Part shown: in pieces, positions 13,722 through 25,960 of the stretch
Numbering within the stretch: position 1 is the stretch's first letter
Layout: each line of letters opens with the position of its first letter
From: Liolophura sinensis
Lineage: Eukaryota; Mollusca; Polyplacophora; Chitonida; Chitonidae
NCBI RefSeq assembly: GCF_032854445.1
Contig: NC_088301.1
Location: 51,447,187 to 51,511,186 of the forward strand
Length of the DNA stretch: 64,000 bases
Direction: 5' to 3'
Notes under the pieces: model-generated
Databases searched by the model: none
Seen by the model: the letters and a program-made list of their open reading frames with translations, nothing else
What the model was told of the DNA's origin: nothing
Program-made: the position numbers and the translations under genes

Positions 13722-13869
13722 GGTACTGGTGTGGAGTTCTTCTGTGTGTGGAGGTAGAAAGCCCAGCTGTGTTTGAGAAACAGGTTGTGTGACAGCAGAT
13801 CATTCATCCGCGTTTCATTCTAGATACTATTTAGGTGGTACTATCTTACTGGTACCTTAGAGCATTATC

Positions 13870-15569
13870 ATGGAACCTGTTCATCTCGTATATGTAGGAA
13901 TTCTACTTTTGATGGTATGTTTGGCTCTGACTGTACTTCTGCTGGTCGTGTATTCAGGACTCTTTCACTCGATTGTTATTGGCGCGGGAAAACCTCCCAT
14001 TGAAGACGTGCTGGTGGCCTACAAATTCGCACGAGGACCTTACAAAGACTGTGGTCAGCTGTTCACTGAAACCCTTGCTTTGGCACCCGACCATAGAACA
14101 ATTGGGATATATTACGACGATCCTAAAGAAGTGAGTGTGTTCAGGATGAAATTAATCATTCAACAAACGCTTCCAGTTTCAAACAACAGGGAAGGACACC
14201 CACGTGTGCCATGTTTAGTGCCGTAATTCAACTTAAATGACACGAACTTATGAATTTACGGTCAGCTGCTGCTATGGGTTACGGGTTGTAAAAAAAAAAT
14301 GTTTTTCAATGGTTGGAGACTGGTAAAGTTCAGCAAACATGGGGAAACTTTCCATATCATGTGACTGAGACATTGAAGTCTCTCCAGATTTTCCCACTCG
14401 GCTCTTACTACATGTATATTGGGCTTTCAGCTGGATCGCTATTCTTTACTAGAATACCCCTCTAACATTGTCACATTATCCAGATAGTGAATAAAATATT
14501 GTGTAATATATTTCTTTTGTTTCATGGAAAGCATTTTTGACATGAGAGCAACAAACTAAATACATTTTACTGTTTTGAATTTTAGGTTAGTCCAAGATAT
14601 ATCGTCGGATCAATTCTAGCTGAAGGAAAATCAGATGCTGATGAAGCTTTAAAGTCCAAGTTGATCAAAGAGGGATATAGTTTCAGGAATTTCCCATCAG
14701 TGACAAATGCTGTGAAGTCATCCTTTCCCCATAAGTGCACACTGTCAATATTCATTGCTGTGGCCAGAGTTTATCCGAAACTTTGCGCCTATATAACGGT
14801 AAATCTTTGACACTATGATGATGTCTTTTATATCTTCTGGATTAAGATTTCTTCATACGGACTTAATTACATGTTACAGTCACATAAAATTAATTTTCAT
14901 CAGGGTAATGAATGTTGGTTTCAAGCTGCTAATGATTGGAGCAAAAGTACAATGTAAAGAGCACTGTGCTCTAATTAAGGCCCTGAGCTTTTCTTGCTTG
15001 AGTTTGTTTACAACATAATCTTCAGTTCTCAAACCAGTGTTCAAATCATATACATGATGTTTGAATTTTACATGTTTGTGTTTTTGTAGGATAACAAGCT
15101 TTGTGCTCACCCCTTCATTGAAATTTATGATGGTGAAACAATTCAGTTCATGGCACCTTTGTCGCGCCAGGAAGAATTCTATGTTCCTGAAACCAAAAAT
15201 ACTTCTAACGATGAAACATTGTCTAGTGATGCAACCTGCACCGATATTTCCAGCCTGAGTGAGCCAATGGAAGGGTCAGTGTCACCTGATGCCAGTGGTC
15301 TTGGTAAACCTGCAGGTGGTGAGCCCATGGAAGCCCCAGTTGTGTCACCTTTGCCATGTGAGTTACCGCAGCATATGGAAAACAACCATTTCCCTGACGC
15401 CCAGAAATATAGTGATGCATCAACAAGCTTAAATGATTCTGGTATAAGTTCTGAGAATGCCCAGGTGCATGACAGCTCGCTTTCAGATGGACCTGCTAAA
15501 AGTGGTGACATGGATTTGGGTGCCGAAACCTCCTTTGAGGAAATCCATCTTGACTCTAATGTGCTTTGA
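13870..15569 (+). CDS. TEX264: TEX264, ER-phagy receptor family, 3 exons
   Basis: Exons are 13870-14130, 14586-14798 and 15090-15569, giving 317 aa (human TEX264: 313 aa) with clean GT-AG borders. Residues about 5-28 form an N-terminal membrane anchor (LVYVGILLLMVCLALTVLLL). Residues about 40-205 form the GyrI-like domain, with family blocks YKFARGPYKDCGQLF, GIYYDDP, RYIVGSILAEG, LCAHPFIEIYD and MAPLSRQEEFYVPE. The tail is acidic and Ser-rich, and ends in SFEEIHLDSNVL. F307-E-E-I310 fits the LC3-interacting region consensus and matches the S-F-E-E-L LIR of human TEX264. In mammals the protein sits in the ER membrane and recruits ATG8 proteins to deliver ER to autophagosomes. The anchor, domain and LIR seen here support the same role. 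In this animal the LIR lies close to the very C-terminus. Confidence 0.95.
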
Positions 15570-16310
15570 TGATGCTTTCTGCCTAGGCAATGGGTACCAC
15601 TAACAGGGTTTTAACTGTGTTAAATGCAGTCATTCCCATATATTAGTTCAGAAACATTCAGTCTTATTGATTCCACACCCACTCCTACATGTGGAGAAAC
15701 ATACTCGGCATATCGTACATAACATGTACTTATGTCATTACTTCGTTCGCTCGTATTTTGCCATGTGGATGGACTATTCCCTATGACGTTTAGTCAAACC
15801 ATTGTGCATAAAGTGTAACATTGGTGTTATTCAGTTTAATGTCACTGTATAAAACTACATGTACAACCTATATGTGCATGATCTGACGAAAGAACTATCG
15901 TCTCCTCATGATTCCAGTTAATGGAGAGATATACATTTTCTTTCGGATATTTCCCTCTAGATTATTTCATGCATGTTAATATTTCGGCACAGAGTGAATT
16001 ATACTTTGTGGTAAGTGGCCTGTTTCTTGAAGTATTTATACCCATACATTTACATCACTGTCATAGAGACATGTCTGAAACTCATTTTACCCTTACAGTT
16101 ACATAACAGGTTAATCTAGTTTAAAGTTGGCTATGCCAGTTTATACATGGTTTCACAGCCTTCGTCCATTTTTTTTTTGCAATGAAAACCATTGTTCATA
16201 TCATTTAAATAACTATAAGGTGTTGGCTCTATGCTACATGCTTGGAAAAGGCCTCTAATTAAAAAAATATGCTTCCTGCCATTTCATCTTTATGCTTTTG
16301 GTTTACCATT
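15570..16310. other. TEX264 3' UTR and intergenic DNA
   Basis: The stretch follows the TEX264 stop codon and leads up to a SINE insertion. No gene or clear canonical polyadenylation signal stands out. Confidence 0.4.
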
Positions 16311-16323
16311 TAAAAGCCAGTAT

Positions 16324-16581
16324 GGAGTCTCCGTGGCTCAGTTTGTTAGCACAGCGTGATGACCCAGGAGTCTCTCACTACTTCGGTCCCTGTGAGTTCA
16401 AGTCCAGCTCATGCTGGCTTCCTCTCAGGCCGTATGTGGGAAGGTTTGGCAGGAACCTGTGGATGGTCGTGAGTTTCTCCCGGGCTCTGTCCGGTTTCTT
16501 CCCACCATAATGCTGGCCATCACAGCATAAGTGATATATTCTTGAGTACGCTGTAAAACACCAATCAAATGAATAAATAAA
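16324..16581 (+). mobile_element. Full-length tRNA-derived SINE, young copy
   Basis: The head has an A-box-like string (TGGCTCAGTTTGTTAG) and a B-box-like string (GAGTTCAAGTCC). A conserved body follows (CTGTGGATGGTCGTG, then CACCATAATGCTGGCC, then ATTCTTGAGTACG), and the element ends in an (AAAT)n-type tail. It is flanked by a perfect 13-bp target duplication, TAAAAGCCAGTAT, at 16311-16323 and 16582-16594. SINEs with this body are common in molluscan genomes. It was inserted directly in front of an older copy. Confidence 0.88.
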
Positions 16582-16594
16582 TAAAAGCCAGTAT

Positions 16595-16795
16595 TCGTCC
16601 TTTCGCTGGCTCAGAGGGTTACATCTTAGGCAAGTTGCGCTAAGTTTGCAGTTCAAATCCAACTTCTGCTGCAAAAGCTGTAGCTGTAGTTCAGGAGGAT
16701 TGTCATGTACATGAAGGGTGGTTGTTTACTCTGAGGGCTCTGGTTTATAGAGATACAAGTGAAAAAAAAAGCCATCAAATAAATAAATTCATTTA
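16595..16795 (+). mobile_element. Older, diverged copy of a related SINE
   Basis: Directly after the target duplication of the preceding SINE comes a second, strongly diverged head. It has an A-box-like GGCTCAGAGGGTTACA, a B-box-like GCAGTTCAAATCC, a remnant of the body (GAGGGCTCTGGTT) and an AATAAATAAAT tail. It seems to be the target into whose 5' edge the younger copy inserted. Confidence 0.6.
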
Positions 16796-18130
16796 ATTAG
16801 TAAAGTGAATCATCCTTTTGCTTTAAATGTGTATAATATAAAAGTAATAACCAAAGATGTTGTAAGGGGCAACAAAGATTCTCAAAATGATAAGCCTTTT
16901 GTAAAATACATATATACAAACAATTCAGATTTCAGTGTGTTACAAAGATAAAAAATATACCTAAGGAAGAAGTTGATTTGCTTCTGTATTTTGGTTAATC
17001 TAGGAGTATTTCCAGAAAAAGATTTCTTTGACTGTTCTTAAGCAATGTTTTGTATTGCTAATACATAACAATGGTATATAAACTTTGTTTGACAGGAAAG
17101 GCATTTTTGAGAATCAGGCAGCACTGAAGACAGGTAGTGCACGACAGAGAAGTAGTTTAAACTCACAAGAAAAAAACATTTTTGTATTAAAGGTATAAGT
17201 TGAGATAAACATGTATGGATGTGATTTTGCATTGTTGATTGAGGTTAATCAGTATGTCTGTAGTGACAAGCATTTTTGATGTCTTATACAGATGTTTGTG
17301 CCAAAACTTGTTTGGTAAGTGTTCCTTATTCTTTGTTTGTCTATTTTAAATTTGTGTGCGGCAGTTCAGACTGTTTTGTGTTAAATGTGTGATGAAGGAG
17401 TCTGACAACACGTGATTCATTTCATTTTGACAACACCAAGTTGGTGGGACGTCAAATGAACTGAATCTTGTGCTGATGTAATTTGGAAAATCTGCACCTG
17501 TCCACTGTTAATTGATACCTGCAGATATCCACTGGCGTGGAGGTAGACAAATTGATATTTCTAAGCTCCCAGAATGTATTCAGCTTGCTTTAAGAGGTAG
17601 ACCTGTCTTTGTTTATGATTTGTAGAACTTGTTCCCTATCTAAGCTACATAATATAGTGTAGCTCATGTGTGACAACTGCTCACATGTGCATTTAGTTAG
17701 CAAATATGAATTTGTTGCTCATTGTCTGACATTGTTCCATAACAGCCGACTTCGAAAATACCACATGTGAGGGCAAAGATAAAGAAAAAAAGGTCATTCT
17801 TTTCTACCTTTATTTCATGAAAGGATATCTTTTTATGTGTGTCATGTAAGTGAAATTAATATTTTAGTTTCAAACATTCCTTATGCTACGAATTTATGTG
17901 TATAACAAAATAATCCTCCCAAGTTTCACGCAAACATTGTAAATATTGTTCAAACATTCCCAACTTGAGTACTCTGAAAAAGAGATGTTTTGAAATCATT
18001 TTTGCATTTTGTTTAAGACATTAATCTGTACCTAATCATTTGATTTTGTTTGATATTTTAAAAATGTATTTCTTTATTTGCTCCTATTAACCCTGCTGAC
18101 TGCATAAATGGAAATTGCTAAGTTTTTTTA
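16796..18130. other. Intergenic, nothing recognised
   Basis: This is AT-rich sequence without domain-bearing frames, strong inverted repeats or recognised repeat families. Confidence 0.4.
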
Positions 18131-18143
18131 AAAAACATTTAGG

Positions 18144-18382
18144 TGCCTCCCCTAGGGGAGCCCCAGGAGCCTCTTACCAATGGGGTTGCTGTGAGTTTGA
18201 AGTCCAGCTCATGCTGGTTTCCTGTCCGGCTGTAACTGGGAAGGTCTGCCAGCAACCTGCGGATGGTTGTGTGTTTTCTCAGGGCTCTGCCTGGTTTCCT
18301 CCCATCATAATGTTGGCTGCCGTCATATAAGTGAAATATTCTTGAGTACGGCGTAAAACAGCAATCAAATAAATAAATACAT
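18144..18382 (+). mobile_element. SINE copy with altered 5' head
   Basis: The body and tail match the SINE at 16324 (CAGCTCATGCTGG, CTGCGGATGGTTGTG, ATTCTTGAGTACGGCG, AAATAAATAAAT). The A-box part of the head is missing and is replaced by CCCCTAGGGGAGCCCC, a short palindromic string. A 13-bp target duplication, AAAAACATTTAGG, flanks it at 18131-18143 and 18383-18395, so it entered in this form or with a 5' truncation. Confidence 0.85.
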
Positions 18383-18665
18383 AAAAACATTTAGGATTGA
18401 AGGCTGGTCAGGAAGGATTTGTTACTTTTCCATATGAGCATCTTCCAAGAATTAATCTAGGTTTAGGAAAATAATCACTGTGGCTAATTGTAGTCATTTG
18501 GGCATACGCTCTGGAAAAAAGATGTAGTGCCTGCGAGACTTTTGGGGGCGCATTTGGTGTAAGGCATCTCGTGAAGGGCAAATTTATATCATGTGAGAGA
18601 ATAAAATTGTGATTTAGATATAGTGCTGCAGATTTGCTTGAATTTTATCAGTTATGTCAATTTGG

Positions 18666-18689
18666 AAAAAAAAAAAAAAAAAAAAAAAA
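18666..18689 (+). repeat. A24 homopolymer
   Basis: This is an uninterrupted run of 24 A. No retroelement body is recognised next to it, so it is listed only as a simple repeat. Confidence 0.9.
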
Positions 18690-19019
18690 GGTGACCAAGT
18701 TTTGCTTTGTTTGCATATACAACCAGAATCTCTATATTTACTGGGTTATGGTATATGGTAAAATGTTATATTCAGCAGATTTAAGTGTCGATAGAAAAAC
18801 TGCTTCTTTGAAGGACTCGTTTTCAGCATTTCCACACAGTTATGTTATTTTCCGTTTCTTAGAACTTTGTTGTAAATACCTACTTTGATGAAAGAATCAA
18901 GTAATTTGTTTGATGTGAGAGTAACATGATTTTGTTGAAAATAAAACACATAGCATAATCAAAGAAGGGAAATCCTGTTTTTGCTTTTTATATGCCTGCC
19001 ATTAAGCAAAACGCAAGTG

Positions 19020-19200
19020 CAAAAAAGGTGCTATTTAGAACCTTTATAGGTTCTTCAGAGTGGATCATATAAGGAACCTTTTTTGGTTCTTTGAAGAACC
19101 TTTTCTTGAAGATTCCTTGAAGAACCGTCAACGTATGGTTCATCAAGAAACCAATAAAGGTTGTTGATGAACCTGTTGCAAAGAACCTTATGGAAATGCT
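19020..19200. repeat. AAGAACC/GGTTCTT foldback repeat
   Basis: The segment is built almost wholly from alternating copies of AAGAACC and its complement GGTTCTT, with spacers such as AAGGTTCTTTG and TTGAAGAACC. It can fold into several hairpins. It has no coding capacity and resembles dispersed palindromic repeats known from other animal genomes. The boundaries are approximate. Confidence 0.55.
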
Positions 19201-22200
19201 CTGTTACTTCAGACCTCTATCTCTGGTCTGTTATTAGTATAAAAAATGTATGCTGTTCCACAGATACAAGATTTGTTCCCCTTTAGTGCAATGCAAGGCT
19301 GTTTAAATCACTGCAATTCTCTGTTGCAGGCAGTTTGTGGGTAGAGGAAACCGGAGGTTCCGCATAAACAACAGACTTTCCAACTAAAGCATTCCCCATG
19401 TGACACACGATTTTAATCTGCTCAGCAAGATGAAACGGTCACAATATTTTAGAAAGACATTGTTGGAAGCAAAACACCAGACCAGGTGTCAAACTGCAAC
19501 TCCTGTGAATCAACAAGCTGAGGGATGTTACGTACACGCAATTCAGTCACCATGTTTCTGGTATATCAAATATTGTCCAGGATGTCTTCATTGAAGCAAA
19601 TTTTCACCACAGTACTTAAGGTTCGCTCATGTAGGCAATAACAGCATTTTGTTTTTTGGCAACAGATCAAACGTAACAGACAATGAAATGAAAACAAAAA
19701 CAAGAAAACAGACAAAAATTAAACCTCACAAATGTACCTTCAACAATACATCTACATGTATACATATAACCAAAAAATACGTAGGGGTACATGCAAGTAT
19801 ACCAACTCCAAGAAAACGTGTAAGTATTTAACAATATACTGGGTTAGTATTTTATTTTTTTATTATTGAAAACACCTTATTCTGATTTGTTGCCAAATAG
19901 TAATATAGGTTATGATAGTAAATGGTTATGTTAAAAGAGGGCATACAGAAATAAAGGATGTGGTTTAGACAATACCTAAGAATGCAACAGCTTCATACAG
20001 GACTCAGTTTTGATTGAAGTAATGTACTTATTTTAAGAAGCCGCATTTGAGTTGTGATCTGAAAACGCAAATACAGCGATACAATGAAAATGCAAATGCT
20101 GCACATCAAAGTATACAGTTTTATTTGTAACTTATGGAAGATGAAGGAAATTAGCCTGCAAATGTTTCACCATTTCAACAAATCAAAACCGCATTTGTTA
20201 TGTTACTGTCCATCTTGTACAATGACTGATTCTGCATTAATTATGTGAGCAATTTCCATACAACGAAGACAGTAAAGATACGATATAAGATATCCCCACT
20301 CCACTCGGGGCATTTGTGACGGAAAATCCTATTTCATTTTTAAAGTAAGACAATCGCGTCATTGCCTCAGGATAATAATTAGAATAACATAACAATAACA
20401 AATGTTGTGGAATGATCCACTCAGGGCCAAATTACAGGAAAATATGTACCTTTTGACCCGAGGAAACAGCCTAAAGAAATAGGTCTGCAAATGCGTGCGT
20501 ATTCCGATAAGGCATTAAGTAAGGCAGATAATAGCTCAGGGGAAGTAACTGAATTAAATCAAACATTTTCAATTTACATATGTATATGTACAAGTATATG
20601 TATATGTACGTCCACAGTGTGAAATAATTTTCTTCTCAGAATTATTTCACACAATTCAGTACAGAATGTATCTCTTTAAACGAAATGGTCGCATCAAATT
20701 TAAACAGGATCACACAGTATTTGATTCGCAAATTATTGCGATACACTACAGACAACCAGAGATGAACATTTAGCTCTAAAATTATGTTATCAACCTTACT
20801 GAAGCAGTTAAAACAATCAGCATTAATTGTGTAAAGATGTAACACAATTATATTACACTAACCGATCAGAAAGTAACCAGTCGCCACCGATGTCTTGTAA
20901 TAAAGATGAGGCAGGCAAATGAAAATCTGTGTGGCGTTTCAAATATGTCGTTCGACAATGGCTGTCTTCAACAGAAATGGCAGGCTACGATGATGACGAT
21001 CATACACGGTCACACGACCTAATGAGATCGTTTTCGTTCATTCTGAAGAACTGGCCAACTGCGTTATTTTCTTACAAAAGTTCTTGGAAAAGCCTTTGAA
21101 ACACCCATTTTGTCAGCGTGCAGGCTCCGTTTTAATTATTGGCGGATGCACGAAGACACGAGGATGTGCGGCGCCCTCCAAATCCGCAGTTGCCATGGTA
21201 ATCGAATTATCCTACTATTTTCCTATATATACTATAGTCTTGCAAAGCGGTATGACTTAAACACCATTTGTTTAGCATCTGCTGTTATAATACAAAGGTA
21301 CCGATGTTCATACTTCTTACAGCGCATGCACGGCTCCGTAGAAGGTTGGTTTTACATCACTGCCACCACAATTAAGCAGATTTTGTACAGAAATCTGGGA
21401 CGCCGAGGTCACTGGGGTCACTGGGGTCACGGTTACGAGGCAGAAAGTGATGCTAGAGAACACAAAATATATACATGCATTCTCTTCACCTTGCATATGC
21501 ACAACATGATTCTAACCAACACTGAAACAATTTTATTGATGAACGTTGGGTAAAAAAAAAAAATTCGTAGAAATTTGCACGTGGGGTAATGAGTATGAAA
21601 GGTGTGTCGCGCCTGTTCATTTCCGCGGTTGGAGTAACAGCCAATTTTCCTGTCTGCTATGTAGATATAGCTATAACTGTGCCTGGCCAGCAACTCATGG
21701 TGTTTTAGTGTTTAGTGAGTACATACATAGATACAGAGGTAACCAATATGTCGCACCTGAAAGGTTAAATAGTCCATTTTCGCGGTTACCATGCTTGCCA
21801 ACTTCCTTATATACAAGTACTAAACAAGGGCTCTAGTCTTCGGGTCTTCGGGTTTAACCATTTTCCCACTACCTTTACTTCACTAGGATTTTGTTAATCA
21901 ATTTTTTTTCTTTAGAATATTCCTTTTTACTATATATTTTGCGTTCAAAAGTTTCCTATCTTTTAATGTATAATTATCTGTAGAAGCATCCAGTTTCTTA
22001 TGGAAATGGTACATGTTGAATGTATATTATGTGTAATATATTTAATGGCATTTTGATACGCCTATGCACCATTATTATGTATAGATGTATTGTATTGAAA
22101 TTTAATACATTGCTTCACCACCATACGGATGAAATTCGAGTTTCACGGGCTGCATTGGACGTTAATATCTTTAATTTGGTGTAAGTTGCGATGCTTTGAA

Positions 22201-22507
22201 TATTTTCAGCGAAATTTTGGCTGTTTTTGGTTAGTTATTTCTGTTATTTTCTTCTGTAGTGGATTTGACAAACATGTATGTATTGTTCCGACGGCTCAAT
22301 CCGGTAGGGGGAATGTATTGCAAAAGCCATATGTACATTGAGAATGCTTGTTGGTCTACTAGCATGGGTTTAGACCTCAGATTTTAGTGCTATATATACG
22401 GTAATACAGGACAAAAAGAGATGGCTTGGTGTTTGGTAAATCGAGCCTTCAGGGTGGGTTTCATTAACGTTCAACATAATGTATTTACCCTTTCCGTCAA
22501 AATAAGT
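19201..22507. other. Intergenic, nothing firmly recognised
   Basis: No conserved coding exon is recognised. A plus-strand frame at 21110-21553 (147 codons) has no known domain and atypical composition. A short tandem of the string CACTGGGGT occurs around 21410-21430. Confidence 0.4.
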
Positions 22508-22812
22508 GGGACCGCTTCGGCGGCCTAATAGTTAGAGCGTAAGTCGGATCAACTGCAGGTCGGATCAAACCCAGGTTGGATCATACAGTATGCTGTAAAA
22601 ATGATACTTGCTGCTGCCGCCTTTAACTGGCGCTCAGCACTGAGAGATTAGAGCAAGGAAACATGACCGGTTGGCCTGGTGTCAGCATAATGTGACTGGG
22701 TGCAGTGTCATGTTTGACGCCTTCTGCATGATACCTGATTGGGTGGGAGCAGCACTTAGACGGCATGCATGCACTTGTCTCGCCACAAGAAGACACAATA
22801 TATGTACACACA
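22508..22812 (+). mobile_element. Second tRNA-derived SINE family (molluscan type)
   Basis: The head contains the A-box-like GGCCTAATAGTTAGAGCG and a degraded B-box-like CCAGGTTGGATCAT. The body has strings I know from widespread bivalve and gastropod SINEs: GGCGCTCAGCACTGAGAGAT, GGCCTGGTGTCAGCATAATG, TGACTGGGTGCAGTGTCATG and GCAGCACT. The copy is old, with a diverged head and no sharp tail, and target duplications were not found. Confidence 0.7.
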
Positions 22813-24661
22813 CCTAATGACTCTCCGTTGTCATATGGCTCTAATATAAACACTAATTTGTTAAAATTAACGTAAAATGTTGTATTCTGAATGATGCGAG
22901 AGTAGAATATAGTACTGCAACGTAATACTGTGTTATTGGCAACACAATACACACCGTTACACCGACAAAAATATTCGTTTGCAACATAACGTAAGAAGTA
23001 TGTAATAATAGTTTTAACAGTTCCATAACATAATCTATCCCATCAGGCAGAAAACATAGTGTTCTGTGAATTTAACAGATTAATTATGTTTAGAAAGTAA
23101 AGTTTGAAATACCTCATAACTTGAAGATGTTTTATAGTGGAAAGAAGTTCATTTATAGTTTATGGTAGTAGTATAGCACATTTTCATTACCACTGCATGA
23201 TAGCAGGTGTCTATCATATGTCAATCTTCTGTTTTGGAGGGCTCCTCGTGATATGTGAATCTCGGTAAATGTCAGTCCATGTAAGAGATCATCGTAGATA
23301 TATGTCAATGTATATAGTGCACAGGATACCTATGGGCCTCGTTTCATTGTGAGCAGTGATATCATTGTAGTAACGCATTTTGTTTACCGACGAAACAACT
23401 GCGAAAACATGCACACTTTGTCCCTCTATAACCAATCTTGTTGATATTTGCAGGAAGGAATAAAAGCTATAGAATGCCCAGCTGAGGGGCAGTATAGGCT
23501 TATTGTGGCAAGTCGTTTCGGTATTTACTCTCTTGATATATAAAACTTTGCATATATATGTACAAAAGATTTTGACCACTTATTTCGACTACAATAAACC
23601 GAGACTTACAGACACACGTATATATTAGGCCATACATGTACAAAACAATAGGATATGTGTATAGTTTATTTGCAATATATCAAGTAAACGTATACTGAAC
23701 ATAAGTCCAACTCTTTTCTACATAAAATGAAATTCTTTTCTGAATACAGAAATATTATGTACATATACATACAAATAGGAATTTGCTTTACATTATATAA
23801 ACACAAAACATTTCCAGATATGCAGAAAAGAATTTCATATTATACGTAGGCCTACAACATGTCGAAAAAAAGACTACTTTTAGACATATTTCAAATATTT
23901 ATATATACATATATGGGGACATTGAAGTTGTTTAATTCTTTTGCTCATGTATTTAATCAAAACGTAAATACCAGAACGATTTTGTCAGCGGACAAAGGGC
24001 CAGATAAAAAGATAACAGGTGGTATTTGTTTAAAGGGATACCGGTAATCGTTTTCACTTTATATTCCGAAGTGTACAAAATACGCTTTACATGAAGGTGA
24101 CTATAAATGCGATAAATCTGAAAAACTTTAAAATACAAAAGGCCTCAATTCATGACCCCGAATGTCGAATGCATATGTTCTATATGGTTTAAATGTAACC
24201 AGATTTGTTCAAATGTATTATATTAATCCTCTAACCCTCCTGATAGAAGGACTGCATCGACAAAGAAACGGTGAGTAGAAAATTGAAAAGCAAACATTAC
24301 GTGCATGATTATTGGAATGAAAAGTTTTCCCTTTTACAAGAAAACAAAGCAAAACGATCAACAAATAACAAAAGGCATGGCGAATATAATAGTGCAGTGA
24401 AAGCATTCATAACGTATAGAGTGCAAAGCCCCTGGGAAAATGCACCGGCGTGGCAAGTTACTGACAAACCTTCTTCTTTGAGACATACAGGCTTGCACAC
24501 CGTATATTGGCGGAAAGCAGCGAGGGAATCTGCAAATTCCCTTCCCAAGACCGGGATAATGCATGTTTGTAAAGGATTTTTTTACACAGTTTGTTTTGAC
24601 GTTTTGTGGAAACTAGGAAAAAGTCTTAATCACTGGTAACTGTGCGTGAAAACCTAATGTT
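22813..24661. other. Intergenic, nothing recognised
   Basis: This is AT-rich DNA without recognised exons or repeat families. Confidence 0.4.
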
Positions 24662-24883
24662 CCTGGCCTTGGGATCACGAAACGATCGTAGACTCAAGTT
24701 AAAACTTCAACCATTAAATTTGGTAGGTTCCTTCCCGTTAGTTTAGCTGAAATTGGTTGTACAATAACTTACCCAGAATTCATGATTTCAGGTAAAATTG
24801 TAACCTTGTATTATAAAAAACAACAATTTTAAAGTGATTTAAAAATTTGAAGTCTAAGACCACTTCGTTGATCCCGGGGCCTG
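24662..24883. mobile_element. MITE-like element, copy 2 (same family as 7081-7306)
   Basis: The left end is CCTGGCCTTGGGATCACGAA. The right end, read on the minus strand, is CAGGCCCCGGGATCAACGAA. The 222-bp length is close to the 226 bp of copy 1. The interior matches copy 1 in reverse orientation: GCTGAAATTGGTTGTACAAT here against ATTGTACAAAAAATTTCAGC there. No coding capacity. Confidence 0.65.
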
Positions 24884-25915
24884 AATATTATTCCAGCACC
24901 ATTTCATTGGATCGCATATATTTGTGCTGTACGAGTATATAAATGACGACCATTGGTATATATAAACACTTGTTTAACTCATGGTATTATTTCTATTTAC
25001 TGTGCGTCAACGAAAAAAGACAAACCGTTGACATTTAAGTAGTTAATTTAAGTATAGGTCGATAACTTTAATTCCTTAAAGAATACCTATAGGCCTATAT
25101 AATCAGAGGGAAGAAACCCAAAAGAAATATGTTTATACTCCTGGTGCTGCTCTAATTGGCTCAACCAAAATTGTCATATGTCATATTTGTCATACTTGCA
25201 GATATAATTTACTTGTATACTGAACTCATGGTTAATTAGATACAACGCCAGTGTATATGGTTGTATATATACATATATATCCTTTCAACGTTACCTTTGA
25301 AAAAAAAAGCAACATATTCCACTGACAACCCTGTTAAGGGCACGAACTTAGATCATGTAATGATGGAGAAAGTTTGGATAGGGAAAAGTAATAATAATTG
25401 TCGGACGCATGAATGAATAAATAAGCGTAAAAGTAAAACCAAACTTCCATGCTAAAGTAATAAACAATTTCATAACAGAAAAAAAACAGATGCTACTCAC
25501 GTGAACATGATGTTTACAGAGGTACCAAAATCAAAAAAAATTAGATTCTTCTGAAACTGCAGTAATTATTGTTCACCACACTATGTTATCGGATTACCAC
25601 ATTCCGGATATGTTGATTCAAGATGCATTGTATGCATGGATATAGTTGTTCCAGTTGCAATTTTTTCTTACAATGCCTATCGTAAATAAGGCTTTTTACC
25701 TGGCCTGAACACTTTTGCATGTCCTGCATGGATAGAAGTATATCTTTTTCCCTATTCATATCATCGGTTGGAATAAAGCATTTACGTCGCGTCTCAATGC
25801 TGTGAGCTCTACGCCCAAGGAGAAATATCCGTGTCATGCAGACAGTATTTAAGTGTACAACAGTCATCTTATGCAGAATACCTCTAGGATATTCCATCAT
25901 GGGAAGGGTGCATAC
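24884..25915. other. Intergenic, nothing recognised
   Basis: No exon, RNA gene or repeat family was recognised up to the SINE/LINE cluster. Confidence 0.4.
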
Positions 25916-25917
25916 TA

Positions 25918-25920
25918 TTT

Positions 25921-25960
<40 letters not shown>

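Noticed and set aside
21110-21553. Plus-strand open frame of 147 codons
   Set aside because: No recognisable motif; Cys/His/Arg-rich in an irregular way, no conserved context.
22623-22952. Minus-strand open frame of 109 codons
   Set aside because: It lies mostly over the antisense strand of a tRNA-derived SINE.
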